Of a stretch of 34,362 nt of DNA, positions 13,995 to 22,857 are shown piece after piece. The translations under genes were made by a program, and so were the position numbers. Source of the DNA: a virus. How positions within the stretch are numbered: position 1 is the first letter of the stretch; every line of letters starts with the position of its first letter. Below the pieces are notes generated by a model. That model saw only the letters and a program-made list of their open reading frames with translations, had not been told where the DNA came from and made no database searches. The stretch is taken from positions 1 to 34,362 of the IMG/VR virus record IMGVR_UViG_3300017527_000166. One strand, written 5' to 3'.

Positions 13995-16492
13995 TGAAAA
14001 TAAGCGACATAATTCCATCGTTGAACGCAGGTGAACTTAGCCCGCGCCTCCATAATCGTCTTGATTTTGCTAAATATAAAAGCGGATTAGCGACCTGTGA
14101 AAACTTCAAGATTCTGCCTGAAGGCGGAATTATGCGTCGTCCCGGCACACGGTTTGTTGCCGAGGCTAAAGAAAGCACAATTAAAGGCCGGCTGAAGAAG
14201 TTTCAATTCTCTGTCACTCAAGCCTATATATTAGAGCTTGGGGAGCATGCGATTAGATTCTATCGGCATCAAGGTCAGATTACTGTTGCGGATACCGATG
14301 CTGCGGTCACGAATGGTAACTTTGATTCAGGAATTACGGATTGGGACGATCAATCGACCGGTGGCGCAGGAAATCAGATTTCACATGACGCGACCAATAA
14401 CCGCCTGACACTTGAGACAAGCGGTGTCGCAGCAGACGATATCGGATGGGCAGAACAGGACATTACGACTACCGATACCAACCAGGAGCATGTTATTCGG
14501 TTTCAGGTGGTTGGCGACCCTGGGGACAAGATTGAGTTTCAGGTCGGCACTTCGTCCAGTGGTGCCGAGACATTGGCCGCTGTTGAAAGACAGGTTGGCT
14601 ATCATTGCATTGCTTTCACGCCGACGACCAGCCCGTTTTATATCCAGTTCAAGAATAAAGGGATAAACGCAGATAAAGACGTTCAGATAGATGATGTCGT
14701 TATTTTGGACGATACCGCAGTTGAGGTTATAACGCCGTGGCCGGAAGCTGCCCTGTTTGATGTTGAAGGACCGCAGAGTGCCGATGAACTCTATATGTTC
14801 CATGATGACTATCCGACACACAAATTACAGCGTTACGGCCATACCTCATGGTCTATCACTCAAGTAGCCTGGCAGGACGGGCCTTATCTTGAGGAAAATA
14901 GTTCTACGACCACGTTACTTCCTTCTGCGGCAACGGGTCTTGGCATAAACCTTACGCTATCGTCTATTGCGGGGGTGAATAGTGGTCTTGGCTGGCAATC
15001 AACCGATATCGGCAGGCTGGTAAGATATAAAAAGTCTACTGCATGGGGGTGGGCTATTATCACCTCTATCACATCAACTACTGTTGCTGTTGCTGATGTT
15101 AAGGCGGATTTTGAGGCCGCACCTGACGCTCAAACTACTTTCAGGTTGGGCGCATGGTCTGGGACAACAGGTTATCCACAGGCATCGTCATTTTTTGAGC
15201 AACGGCTGTATGTAGGCGCAACAACCCATCAGCCGCAGACGTTCGGAGCCTCGCAGACTGCTGACTTTGAGAATTTCACGCCTGATAATCGAGATGGCGA
15301 CAATGACGGGACAATAGAAGACACCGACGCTTTTAATTACACGTTGTCTGCTGATGATGTGAACGCGATTCACTGGATGTCTGCTGGCGCGGACACGTTG
15401 GTTATCGGAACTTCTGGTGGAGAGTGGGTGCCTACATCTTCGGGCATTGTCATAACGCCAAACGATATTACGGTGCGCCGCCAAACGACTCATGGTTCAT
15501 CGCAACGACAACCGGTTCGTATCGGTCATGTTGTGCTTTTTATTCAACGCGCCAAGAGGAAGATCAGGGAATTCGGGTTTTCCTTTGAGGTTGATGGTTA
15601 TGTCGCCCCTGACCTCATTCGACTTGCCCAAAACATCAGTTTCGGTGGAATAACCGAGATGGCATATCAGGAAGAACCTGATTCGACCGTCCATGCGATT
15701 CGTAAAGACGGGCAAATGCCGACAATGACTTACCGCAGAGAGGAAGATGTTGTTGGTTGGAGTCGATATATCTTTGGCGGTTCTTTTGGCTCTGGTAATG
15801 CGGTTGCGGAGTCTGTCAGGACGATCCCAGGCGCAGACGGGTCTGGCCAGGTACAGGACTCAGAGGATCGTGATGAGGTCTGGGTGATAGTGAAAAGAAC
15901 GATAGATGGCGTGACCAAACGATATATTGAGGTCATGGAAGGAGATCATGGCGACAACTTCGATCAGGAAGACGCTTATTATTCTGATTCGCTTATTACC
16001 TATGACGGTTCAGCCACAACATCCATTACAGGGCTATCTCACCTTGAAGGCGAGACAGTAAAGATTCTTGCTGATGGTGCGATTCATGCAGAGAAAACCG
16101 TTTCTGCCGGCGCAATTACATTGGACAGTGAAGCCTCCGTTGTTCAGATTGGCCTTGGCTATTCCCACAAGATGAATTCACTCAAGGTCACTTCTGGCAA
16201 CCCTGCGGGAACTGCACTAGGCAGGATTAAAAGAATCTTTAACATTGTATTTGCCTTGCTGAATACGCAGACCATCAAGTACGGCAATGATTCTACTGAT
16301 CTTGTAACCGAGGACTTCAGGAATTCCAGTGACCCTATGGATGCCGCCTCACCCCTGTTTACCGGTGAGAAAGATGTCGATTTCCATGGCGATTGGGGTT
16401 CAGACAGTCGTATTTATATCGAATCAGATGATCCTGTTCCGTTTACCCTGTTGGCTATCGCACCGAGCGAAGTCGTCAATCCAAGACCATGA
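13994..16492 (+). CDS. Tail tubular protein B / tail nozzle (T7 gp12-like)
   Basis: An 832-residue protein. The N-terminus (IPSLNAGELSPRLHNRLDF, KYKSGLATCENFKILPEGG, MRRPGTRFV) is the family signature of the podoviral tail nozzle, which continues the tail tube and anchors fibres. A middle segment (about residues 95-225) looks like an inserted beta-sandwich or carbohydrate-binding-like domain (VTNGNFDSGITDWDDQ). The later part is beta-rich. Length is close to the T7 homologue (about 790). Confidence 0.85.
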   Translation: MKISDIIPSLNAGELSPRLHNRLDFAKYKSGLATCENFKILPEGGIMRRPGTRFVAEAKESTIKGRLKKFQFSVTQAYILELGEHAIRFYRHQGQITVADTDAAVTNGNFDSGITDWDDQSTGGAGNQISHDATNNRLTLETSGVAADDIGWAEQDITTTDTNQEHVIRFQVVGDPGDKIEFQVGTSSSGAETLAAVERQVGYHCIAFTPTTSPFYIQFKNKGINADKDVQIDDVVILDDTAVEVITPWPEAALFDVEGPQSADELYMFHDDYPTHKLQRYGHTSWSITQVAWQDGPYLEENSSTTTLLPSAATGLGINLTLSSIAGVNSGLGWQSTDIGRLVRYKKSTAWGWAIITSITSTTVAVADVKADFEAAPDAQTTFRLGAWSGTTGYPQASSFFEQRLYVGATTHQPQTFGASQTADFENFTPDNRDGDNDGTIEDTDAFNYTLSADDVNAIHWMSAGADTLVIGTSGGEWVPTSSGIVITPNDITVRRQTTHGSSQRQPVRIGHVVLFIQRAKRKIREFGFSFEVDGYVAPDLIRLAQNISFGGITEMAYQEEPDSTVHAIRKDGQMPTMTYRREEDVVGWSRYIFGGSFGSGNAVAESVRTIPGADGSGQVQDSEDRDEVWVIVKRTIDGVTKRYIEVMEGDHGDNFDQEDAYYSDSLITYDGSATTSITGLSHLEGETVKILADGAIHAEKTVSAGAITLDSEASVVQIGLGYSHKMNSLKVTSGNPAGTALGRIKRIFNIVFALLNTQTIKYGNDSTDLVTEDFRNSSDPMDAASPLFTGEKDVDFHGDWGSDSRIYIESDDPVPFTLLAIAPSEVVNPRP

Positions 16493-16935
16493 TTATCCGC
16501 AAGGCAGATATCGAGACAGATGCCCTTGCTATCATGGAGGGCGCAAAGGATTTTGCCAGACGTACCGAGTTTCCCCATCTCTTGCCGGACAAAGACGAGG
16601 GCTGGTATGCGGTTTTAAGCCGAATCACATCAAGTCCACTTGTTGAAATTATTGTGGCAGAGCATAACAATACAGTTGTTGGGGGTATTGGTCTTCTTTA
16701 CAATGGATGGTCATGGAACCCGAACATACAGGTAGGGGAAGAATTGTTTTGGTGGGTTGATAAAACGGCACCGTTCAAAACTGCTATTCTTTTGATTGAC
16801 CATGCAATGAAGGAAATTGACGAGAAGGGCGCGATACCGATATTCAAATCATTGGCATCAAGTCCTGCGGGTGTTGAGAAGGTATATATGAAACACGGAT
16901 TGAAGTTCATAGAAAATGCGTACATGAGGATATAA
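16489..16935 (+). CDS. GNAT-like N-acyltransferase, T7 gp13 position
   Basis: A 148-residue GNAT-fold protein: MIIRKADIETDALAIMEGAK, then VGGIGLLYNGWSW and a C-terminal GVEKVYMKHGLKFIENAYMR, matching acetyl-CoA-dependent acyltransferase folds. The acetyl-CoA loop (Q/R-x-x-G-x-G/A) is not clearly preserved, so activity is uncertain. It overlaps tail tube B by 4 bases. T7-like phages carry a similar GNAT-like small protein (gp13) needed for virion assembly at this place. Confidence 0.65.
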   Translation: MIIRKADIETDALAIMEGAKDFARRTEFPHLLPDKDEGWYAVLSRITSSPLVEIIVAEHNNTVVGGIGLLYNGWSWNPNIQVGEELFWWVDKTAPFKTAILLIDHAMKEIDEKGAIPIFKSLASSPAGVEKVYMKHGLKFIENAYMRI

Positions 16936-17453
16936 TGCCAGCAGCAACAACATTAATGATGGTATCCGCCGGCATCAGTGCTGTCGGCATGATTGCCCAA
17001 GGGCAGGCCGCTAAGAACCAGGCTGATTATAAATCTGATGTTCAAAGGCAGCAGGCCAAGCGTGAACGCCAGATCGGCAAGATAAACTCCGAAGACTTCC
17101 GCCGTGACCAAAGCAGGTTAATGGCTAAAAGGCGCGCCGCCATGGGCGCTTCTGGTGTTGATATTGGTGTTGGTTCGCCAATGCTTACCGCAGAAGATTT
17201 TGAGGCAGAAACCGAGTTAAGTGCTTTGCGTATCCTTGACGGGGCCAATGCCGGTGCAAGTCGTCTTGAGCAACAGGCTGAGTTGACTGGTTTGGCCGGA
17301 CGCAATGCGAGAACCGGCAGTTATTTCAAGGCGGGTTCCAGTTTGCTGTCTGGTGCGGCGTACTCCAAAGCGTATGGCACTGGAGCAACGCCAAGTTACG
17401 GCGGGACTCCTTATTCTACTGGCGGCGGCTACACGGCCATTCTCCCAAGATAG
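16935..17453 (+). CDS. Internal virion protein (T7 gp14-like)
   Basis: A 172-residue protein with a hydrophobic/small-residue N-terminus (MPAATTLMMVSAGISAVGMI), a basic coiled-coil centre (RQQAKRERQIGKINSEDFRR, RLMAKRRAAMGASGVDIGVG) and a Gly/Ser/Tyr-rich tail. This is the usual pattern of gp14-like ejection proteins, which enter the outer membrane during DNA delivery. One-base overlap with the GNAT gene. Confidence 0.8.
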   Translation: MPAATTLMMVSAGISAVGMIAQGQAAKNQADYKSDVQRQQAKRERQIGKINSEDFRRDQSRLMAKRRAAMGASGVDIGVGSPMLTAEDFEAETELSALRILDGANAGASRLEQQAELTGLAGRNARTGSYFKAGSSLLSGAAYSKAYGTGATPSYGGTPYSTGGGYTAILPR

Positions 17454-17462
17454 GCATAACTT

Positions 17463-19295
17463 ATGGCAATCACACTCCCAAAACCATCACCCAAGGCATT
17501 TACTGAGCTTCCTAGCCGTAGAGCCGTGCCGCTTGCGACTCAGGTGCCTGCTGCGGTGTTAAAGAGCGACCCTGGACTGAATGTGCCTGAAGGGGCATTT
17601 CAGGACGGCTTATCTCATGTCGGTGAATTGGCTCCCGGTATCAGTAAGATGGCGCAAGCGGCGATGCACCAACAAACCAGAGAGGAGCTTGTATCAAGGT
17701 CTTCAGCCAAGAATGGATATCGTCAAATGATGGAAGACGAATATCAAAACACACTAACAACACAGGACTTCTCGAAAGGCGACACGTTACGGTCTTTTGG
17801 AGAAAAGTTGTCCTCCATCAAAATGATTATTCTTGATTCACATACTGGGTCAGAGGATAGTCGGGCTATGCTGGAAGTGTCATTAGGCGACCTGGAGGCA
17901 GATTATATTGGTCGAGCAAGCGGAGAATCTGTCCGTCTTGGTAAAGCACATTTAGAAAAGGCTCTTGGCGATGACATGGAACCACTGCTCAGAAGTGTCA
18001 TGAATAACCCATCAACAGAGAATCTACAGGATCAGATGTTGAATTCTGACCGACTTATCACAAACGAATATGCTGTTGGTCTTACCCCTGATGAAATACC
18101 TTTACGAATTGATGCCGGAAGGGAGATGCTGGCTAGTCGTTTTATTGATTCAAAATTAAGGTCAGGAAAACTTGATGAAGCGCAGGCGGCTTTTTCAGAC
18201 CCGCTAGTGTTTGATTCATTATCAGAGCAGGCAAGGTTAAGAATAAATAAAAACATTAACACGGCGATTGACCAGAGAAATGAGATTAATATAGAGGTCG
18301 CTAAAGCCACGGCAGTCGAGAAAGCCAAGGCGGAAGGGAGAGCGTCCATTATCAAAGCAGCCTTGAATCCGGCTTTATCTGGCGCACCTTCTATAGCCCC
18401 AGAAACAGAAGCAGCATATCAAGGTAATTATTTTGCAGATGGGACTGTTGAAGCTACCGGACATTATGCTGAAGCTATGCGATTATTTGGCGGTGCTCAC
18501 AAATTATATATGTCCGGAATGACCTCTGAGGCAAATGGTCTGATGTCTTCGGCAAAATTTATAATGGAGAACAGCCCAGCTATTGACCGCGCTAAAGAAC
18601 GCGAAAAACCAATATCTATGGAATTATCTAGTTCTCTGGGACTTCCAATGGGAACAACCATGGGAGAAGTAATGGGTATGATCCCTCCGTCACCAGCAGA
18701 AGAAGCGGCTGAAGTTTCTGGAGCGAGAGCGTTAGCTAAAGAGAAAGTTAAAGGGGCTAGAACAATCAGCTTTATTAACGAAGCCGATTTCGTAATAACA
18801 GAACTTTTAGACGATATAAAAATAGACCCCAAACTTGTTGGCGTTGTTGGTTCTATCAGGAAAGGCCTCCAAACAACGAAAGAAGTAATGCTTGATGTCG
18901 GCGCAGATACGTTGGTTGATACTGCGGAAGGTATTTTATGGGATGACCCTGATATTGACCCAGCGTTTAAAGTTTCTGAGGAAGCAATTGGGATGTTTGA
19001 TGTTGATGATCCGAATATTTCAGTAATGAATCTCATAGAAAATTCTATTGCAATGATTCTCGCTAGATTAAGCACCCCACAAGGGCAGCGCATACCAGTA
19101 GATGTAATAAAAGATTCTAGGAAGTTGGCAAAACTGACGGGGATGCAAGGTTCTAAACAAGTACAAACGAGACTTGAATTCCTAAAGAAAATGTTACAGC
19201 GGCGTAAAGAAAGAATTAATAAAAGAATTGGTGAAGATGGTGGGCCGTCATGGATAATAATAGATGGTCAGGTCGTTAAAAAAGGAGCGCAATAA
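17463..19295 (+). CDS. Internal virion (ejection) protein, T7 gp15-like
   Basis: A 610-residue, mostly alpha-helical soluble protein without membrane segments, with N-terminal AFTELPSRRAVPLATQVP and many Ala/Glu/Lys-rich helices. Its place between the gp14-like and the large gp16-like genes fits the periplasmic ejection-tunnel component. Sequence resemblance to T7 gp15 is weak, so the call depends on order. It is shorter than T7 gp15 (about 750). Stop overlaps the next start by one base. Confidence 0.6.
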   Translation: MAITLPKPSPKAFTELPSRRAVPLATQVPAAVLKSDPGLNVPEGAFQDGLSHVGELAPGISKMAQAAMHQQTREELVSRSSAKNGYRQMMEDEYQNTLTTQDFSKGDTLRSFGEKLSSIKMIILDSHTGSEDSRAMLEVSLGDLEADYIGRASGESVRLGKAHLEKALGDDMEPLLRSVMNNPSTENLQDQMLNSDRLITNEYAVGLTPDEIPLRIDAGREMLASRFIDSKLRSGKLDEAQAAFSDPLVFDSLSEQARLRINKNINTAIDQRNEINIEVAKATAVEKAKAEGRASIIKAALNPALSGAPSIAPETEAAYQGNYFADGTVEATGHYAEAMRLFGGAHKLYMSGMTSEANGLMSSAKFIMENSPAIDRAKEREKPISMELSSSLGLPMGTTMGEVMGMIPPSPAEEAAEVSGARALAKEKVKGARTISFINEADFVITELLDDIKIDPKLVGVVGSIRKGLQTTKEVMLDVGADTLVDTAEGILWDDPDIDPAFKVSEEAIGMFDVDDPNISVMNLIENSIAMILARLSTPQGQRIPVDVIKDSRKLAKLTGMQGSKQVQTRLEFLKKMLQRRKERINKRIGEDGGPSWIIIDGQVVKKGAQ

Positions 19296-20881
19296 TGGGT
19301 TTCATGAATCTTGATGTTGGTGGCATTCAACAACAGATTGCAATCCAGGGCGACGAACCGACCGATGATGAATTAAGGGCTATCCTTGAGGCTCATCAAT
19401 CTGGTGTTTTTGGCGAGGATGAGGGTACTGATTTAGATGAACCAATACAACCACAAGAATCTGAAGATTTGCCCGCAGAAAATTTGGTCGCGCCCGAAGG
19501 TCCAATAGGTATTGTCCCCACAGATGTTCGTGAGTCTGTTAGGGAAACGGTTGAGGAACAGAAAGGATTAATGCAGTTTGCTATAGAGGCTGGTCCTAGT
19601 ATTGCAAGCACCCTGCTTGGTGCTGCTGCTGGAGCGCCATTAGGGCCGCTTGGTGTAGTTGGCGGTGGAATGATCGGCGGACTTGGTGGTGAGGTTGCGG
19701 CACAGGAGATAGGGCTTGCCCCAAGTAGTGATGCCGCCCTTGCGCTGAGTGCTGCTGGGCCGTTACTTGGCCCTAGTATTGCTGGTGGGTTTAAATTACT
19801 GGGCCGAGGCGGTGGTTTTGTGTTGAGTAAAGCGCCCTTTGTTAAGTCTGCAAGGGCTATCAATAAAATGGCTTCTTCTGTTGAGGAAATGGAGAGTTTT
19901 GGCACACAAATTCTATTGAAACAAAAAGGGTTGTTATCAAAACCTGCTGGTGATCTATATGAAGCCGTAAGAAAGTCTGGGGTTATCGTACCCAAGAAGG
20001 TTGTTGATAAGAGCATTCAAGTCATTGATGAAATGATAGACAAATTTTCTTTAGTAAAAGGCTTCAGAGAAGTAAATCAGGCTATAAAAGTTTTGAAAGA
20101 TGCCAAGAATGCTTTATTAAAAGAAGATGTATCGTTGGATACGTTCGTGCTTGTGCGTAGTCTTGTTGGAAGGGCTGGGGCCAGGGCTACATCAAAAGGT
20201 GGTGTTCCTGAAGACGCAGCCAAGCACTCTTTTGAGGTAATATCATCTGGCCTAGATGATATTGCTAAGATGAAGAATCTAACAGGAAGACAGGCGAGGA
20301 TCGCCAAGGCTGCGATAAGACGATCAAAACTAGAGTTTTCCATTAAGGATATGGAAGGTGGTATTGCAAAATATATGAAGCCAGTAGACGCTGAATCAGT
20401 TGAATTTAACATCAAGGGGTTTCAAAAGTGGCTAATGGATATAACAAACCCGAAACACAAGAATTTTAATAAAAATTTCGTTGACGCGCTAAAGGACGAT
20501 CTTCCTCATATAAAAGAAAGGGCTGGTGAAATAGCAAAAGTATTAAAATCTAGTAGCCCAGGCGGGCCGGGTTCTCTTGTTGTTCGTGGTCAATCGGCTG
20601 GTATTGGTGCATTAATTGGTGGGTGGTTAGGTGGTGGGACTGGCGCAGCTATTGGTGCTGTTGGTGGCGCAAGTGGCCCTGAAATGCTGGTATCTATTCT
20701 AACGTCAAAAGCCGGAAGCAAGGCTCTTGAGTATGCGCTTAATATAGGCAAGGGTGAGTTAAACCTTAAAACGTGGATGATTATCGGGCAGATTGCTACT
20801 CAATCTCTGTCGCCGGCAAAAGAAACAAAAGTTCCAGAAACATTATCTGGGGCGGCTTTCCATATGCCTCAATCTCTGTAG
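19295..20881 (+). CDS. Internal virion (ejection) protein, gp16-position
   Basis: A 528-residue protein. Residues about 90-155 and 420-460 are Gly/Ala-rich hydrophobic stretches (STLLGAAAGAPLGPLGVVGG; IGALIGGWLGGGTGAAIGAV) like glycine zippers that can insert in membranes. The N-terminus (GIQQQIAIQGDEPTDDELRA) resembles the start of many podoviral ejection proteins. No lytic transglycosylase motif (E-S-x-x-x-P) is visible and it is far shorter than T7 gp16 (about 1300). Role inferred: inner-membrane part of the DNA ejection channel. Confidence 0.6.
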   Translation: MGFMNLDVGGIQQQIAIQGDEPTDDELRAILEAHQSGVFGEDEGTDLDEPIQPQESEDLPAENLVAPEGPIGIVPTDVRESVRETVEEQKGLMQFAIEAGPSIASTLLGAAAGAPLGPLGVVGGGMIGGLGGEVAAQEIGLAPSSDAALALSAAGPLLGPSIAGGFKLLGRGGGFVLSKAPFVKSARAINKMASSVEEMESFGTQILLKQKGLLSKPAGDLYEAVRKSGVIVPKKVVDKSIQVIDEMIDKFSLVKGFREVNQAIKVLKDAKNALLKEDVSLDTFVLVRSLVGRAGARATSKGGVPEDAAKHSFEVISSGLDDIAKMKNLTGRQARIAKAAIRRSKLEFSIKDMEGGIAKYMKPVDAESVEFNIKGFQKWLMDITNPKHKNFNKNFVDALKDDLPHIKERAGEIAKVLKSSSPGGPGSLVVRGQSAGIGALIGGWLGGGTGAAIGAVGGASGPEMLVSILTSKAGSKALEYALNIGKGELNLKTWMIIGQIATQSLSPAKETKVPETLSGAAFHMPQSL

Positions 20882-20890
20882 GAATAGATT

Positions 20891-22213
20891 ATGACCAACA
20901 CAACTGAAGCAACACCACTAAGCTACGACGGCGATGATTCTACCGATGACTTTGCGGTTAGTTGGAAATACTTTCTCAAGTCTCATATCGTCGCTACGCT
21001 GAGAGATTCAGCCGGTGCCGAGACTGTTCAGGTTTTGGATACTGATTATACGCTGACTGCGCCTGGTGATAGCGGCACGTTGTCGATGACTACGCCGCCG
21101 GCTACTGGTGAGACACTGGTTATCACTCTAGAGCCGCCTAACACTCAGTTAAGCGATATCCCTTCAGGTGGTGCTTTCCCTGCGAGTACCGTCGAGGATG
21201 CGCTAGACCTTGCTTCTCAGCGTGATTCTTCTATTGAGGCATTGTTTGACCGTGCCTTGAGAGTGCCGAAAACGGATGGCCGAAGTGCCGCTAATCTTGA
21301 GTTACCGATAGACTCAGACCGCGCCAGTAATTTCCTGTCCTTTGACGCAAACGGCGACCCTATTGCTTCTGCAGGTACAACACCTGATACTGTTGCCGTC
21401 ACTACGTACATGGAAACCTTGCTGGATGATGCGAACGCGGCAGCGGCAAGGACAACGCTTGAAATCAGTTCCGGCACATTAAACGACATCGTAGACGATG
21501 TTTCCCCGCAGCTTGGGGGCGACCTAGATGCAAACGGGTCAAAGATCCTGTTTGATGACGGCGATGGAATTCAGGATGAGAACGACAATGAACTTATCGT
21601 ATTCAATACCATTGCTTCTGCGGTCAACCAGATTGATATCAGCAATGCCGATACAGGTGTTGCGCCAATAGTTGAAGCAACAGGTGGTGATGCCAATATT
21701 GACCTTGACGTTAAAGCCAAAGGCACGGGAGCGATTAATTTCACCGGTCAGGCGATTACCATTGGCTACGCTGCAGCAGGACCGGGCGAACTTCGTTTCT
21801 TTGAAGATTCTGACAACGGCACTCATTACATGGGGTTCAAAGCTCCCGCAGCGGTAACGGCAAGTCTTTCTTATGAGTTGCCTGATGGGGATGGGTCAGA
21901 TACCAACGTATTACAAACCAATGGTTCAGGTGTACTGTCGTGGGTAGCCAACGCTGCGGGGTCGGTGGCAAGAGGCGACATCTCAACAGCTACAGTTAGC
22001 TTGGCCGGGACTGTCTCCAACGGCGCGAAAGACGATATAACATTAACCGCTTATAGTTTTTTCCCGATGATCCATTGCACCGGCAGTGGAAGCACTGGAC
22101 GGGTGGGCGGTCATAATACTGACGGGGCAAGCGCAGATTCTCCAAGGATGGCTATACATGGCGGGGCTAGTGGGACTTCATGGGATGTTGATTACCGGTA
22201 CATACAGGCATAG
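20891..22213 (+). CDS. Tail fibre protein with T7-type N-terminal domain
   Basis: A 440-residue fibre. Residues 1-140 match the T7 tail fibre attachment domain (LSYDGDDSTDDFAVSWKYFL, VLDTDYTLT, ALDLASQRDSSIEALFDRAL). The shaft shows repeats such as LDANGSKILFDDGDGIQDEN and GPGELRFFEDSDNGTHYMGF, as in phage side fibres. The C-terminal 80 residues (from ARGDISTATVSL) form a probable receptor-binding tip. Start has a short spacing from the previous stop (GGAATAG before ATG). Confidence 0.85.
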   Translation: MTNTTEATPLSYDGDDSTDDFAVSWKYFLKSHIVATLRDSAGAETVQVLDTDYTLTAPGDSGTLSMTTPPATGETLVITLEPPNTQLSDIPSGGAFPASTVEDALDLASQRDSSIEALFDRALRVPKTDGRSAANLELPIDSDRASNFLSFDANGDPIASAGTTPDTVAVTTYMETLLDDANAAAARTTLEISSGTLNDIVDDVSPQLGGDLDANGSKILFDDGDGIQDENDNELIVFNTIASAVNQIDISNADTGVAPIVEATGGDANIDLDVKAKGTGAINFTGQAITIGYAAAGPGELRFFEDSDNGTHYMGFKAPAAVTASLSYELPDGDGSDTNVLQTNGSGVLSWVANAAGSVARGDISTATVSLAGTVSNGAKDDITLTAYSFFPMIHCTGSGSTGRVGGHNTDGASADSPRMAIHGGASGTSWDVDYRYIQA

Positions 22214-22222
22214 GAGACTTAA

Positions 22223-22576
22223 ATGAAATCAGTATTCCACGGCGTTACTTACTGCAAATATTTCGTCAATAAAGACACGGGGGAGATGACCCATATTATA
22301 ACTTCTGACGACCCTATACCGGATGCTATGGATATCAACACCGATACAGGGACGCTTGAACCAAATCCTGAGTACGACATTATCACTCAGGAAATCGACT
22401 GTGACCAACATATCCGTGGCCGAGAGCTTATTGAAAACATGGAGCATAAGAGTGGAGATATTTCATTAAAAGCAAATGCTTCAAAGGCGGCAAAGAGAAA
22501 AGTTAAGCACATTTTATCAAAGTCCGAATCAGCGCATAAACGCAAGATGTGGGAAATTAACAGGAGTAAACCATGA
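22223..22576 (+). CDS. Hypothetical protein after the tail fibre
   Basis: A 117-residue protein with GGAGAC before ATG 22223. The N-terminal half is beta-like and acidic (KSVFHGVTYCKYFVNKDTGE), and the C-terminal 45 residues are strongly basic and helical (SKAAKRKVKHILSKSESAHK). I recognise no family. A fibre chaperone or nucleic-acid contact is possible, but nothing in the sequence decides it. It overlaps the next gene by 4 bases. Confidence 0.6.
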   Translation: MKSVFHGVTYCKYFVNKDTGEMTHIITSDDPIPDAMDINTDTGTLEPNPEYDIITQEIDCDQHIRGRELIENMEHKSGDISLKANASKAAKRKVKHILSKSESAHKRKMWEINRSKP

Positions 22577-22857
22577 GCATTATTCAAGGCAATACCACCA
22601 TCGGAGAGGCAAGTGACATTCTTGTTGACCAGGTTGCTGCTGTTGGCGCAATCAAGTATCTGTTCATCCAGAACACCGATGCAGATAACGATTTGTATAT
22701 TCGTCTGGACGGGGCAACAGCATCAGCCGCGAACGGGATCAAGATCGCTGCAACGAAAGCTGTTGAGTTTCGATTGCCGAACATCACGTTCAATAACGAC
22801 ATTACTGCCTTTGCTTCGGGTGCAGACACCACGGTAATTTTCGCTTACGGTGTCTAA
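22573..22857 (+). CDS. Small beta-rich virion-like protein
   Basis: A 94-residue protein without charge clusters or membrane segment, beta-rich, with AIKYLFIQNTDADNDLYIRL and VEFRLPNITFNNDITAFASG. The pattern resembles small phage structural proteins that cap or bind other beta proteins. No named family. One-base overlap with the large tail protein that follows suggests the two are made together. Confidence 0.6.
   Translation: MSIIQGNTTIGEASDILVDQVAAVGAIKYLFIQNTDADNDLYIRLDGATASAANGIKIAATKAVEFRLPNITFNNDITAFASGADTTVIFAYGV

Noticed and set aside
18497-19093. 198-residue reverse frame inside the gp15-like gene
   Set aside because: Ser/Ile-rich antisense shadow of a well-supported + strand gene; no ribosome site or promoter.
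19396-20016. 206-residue reverse frame inside the gp16-position gene
   Set aside because: Pro/Ser-rich antisense shadow caused by Gly/Ala codons of the sense gene.
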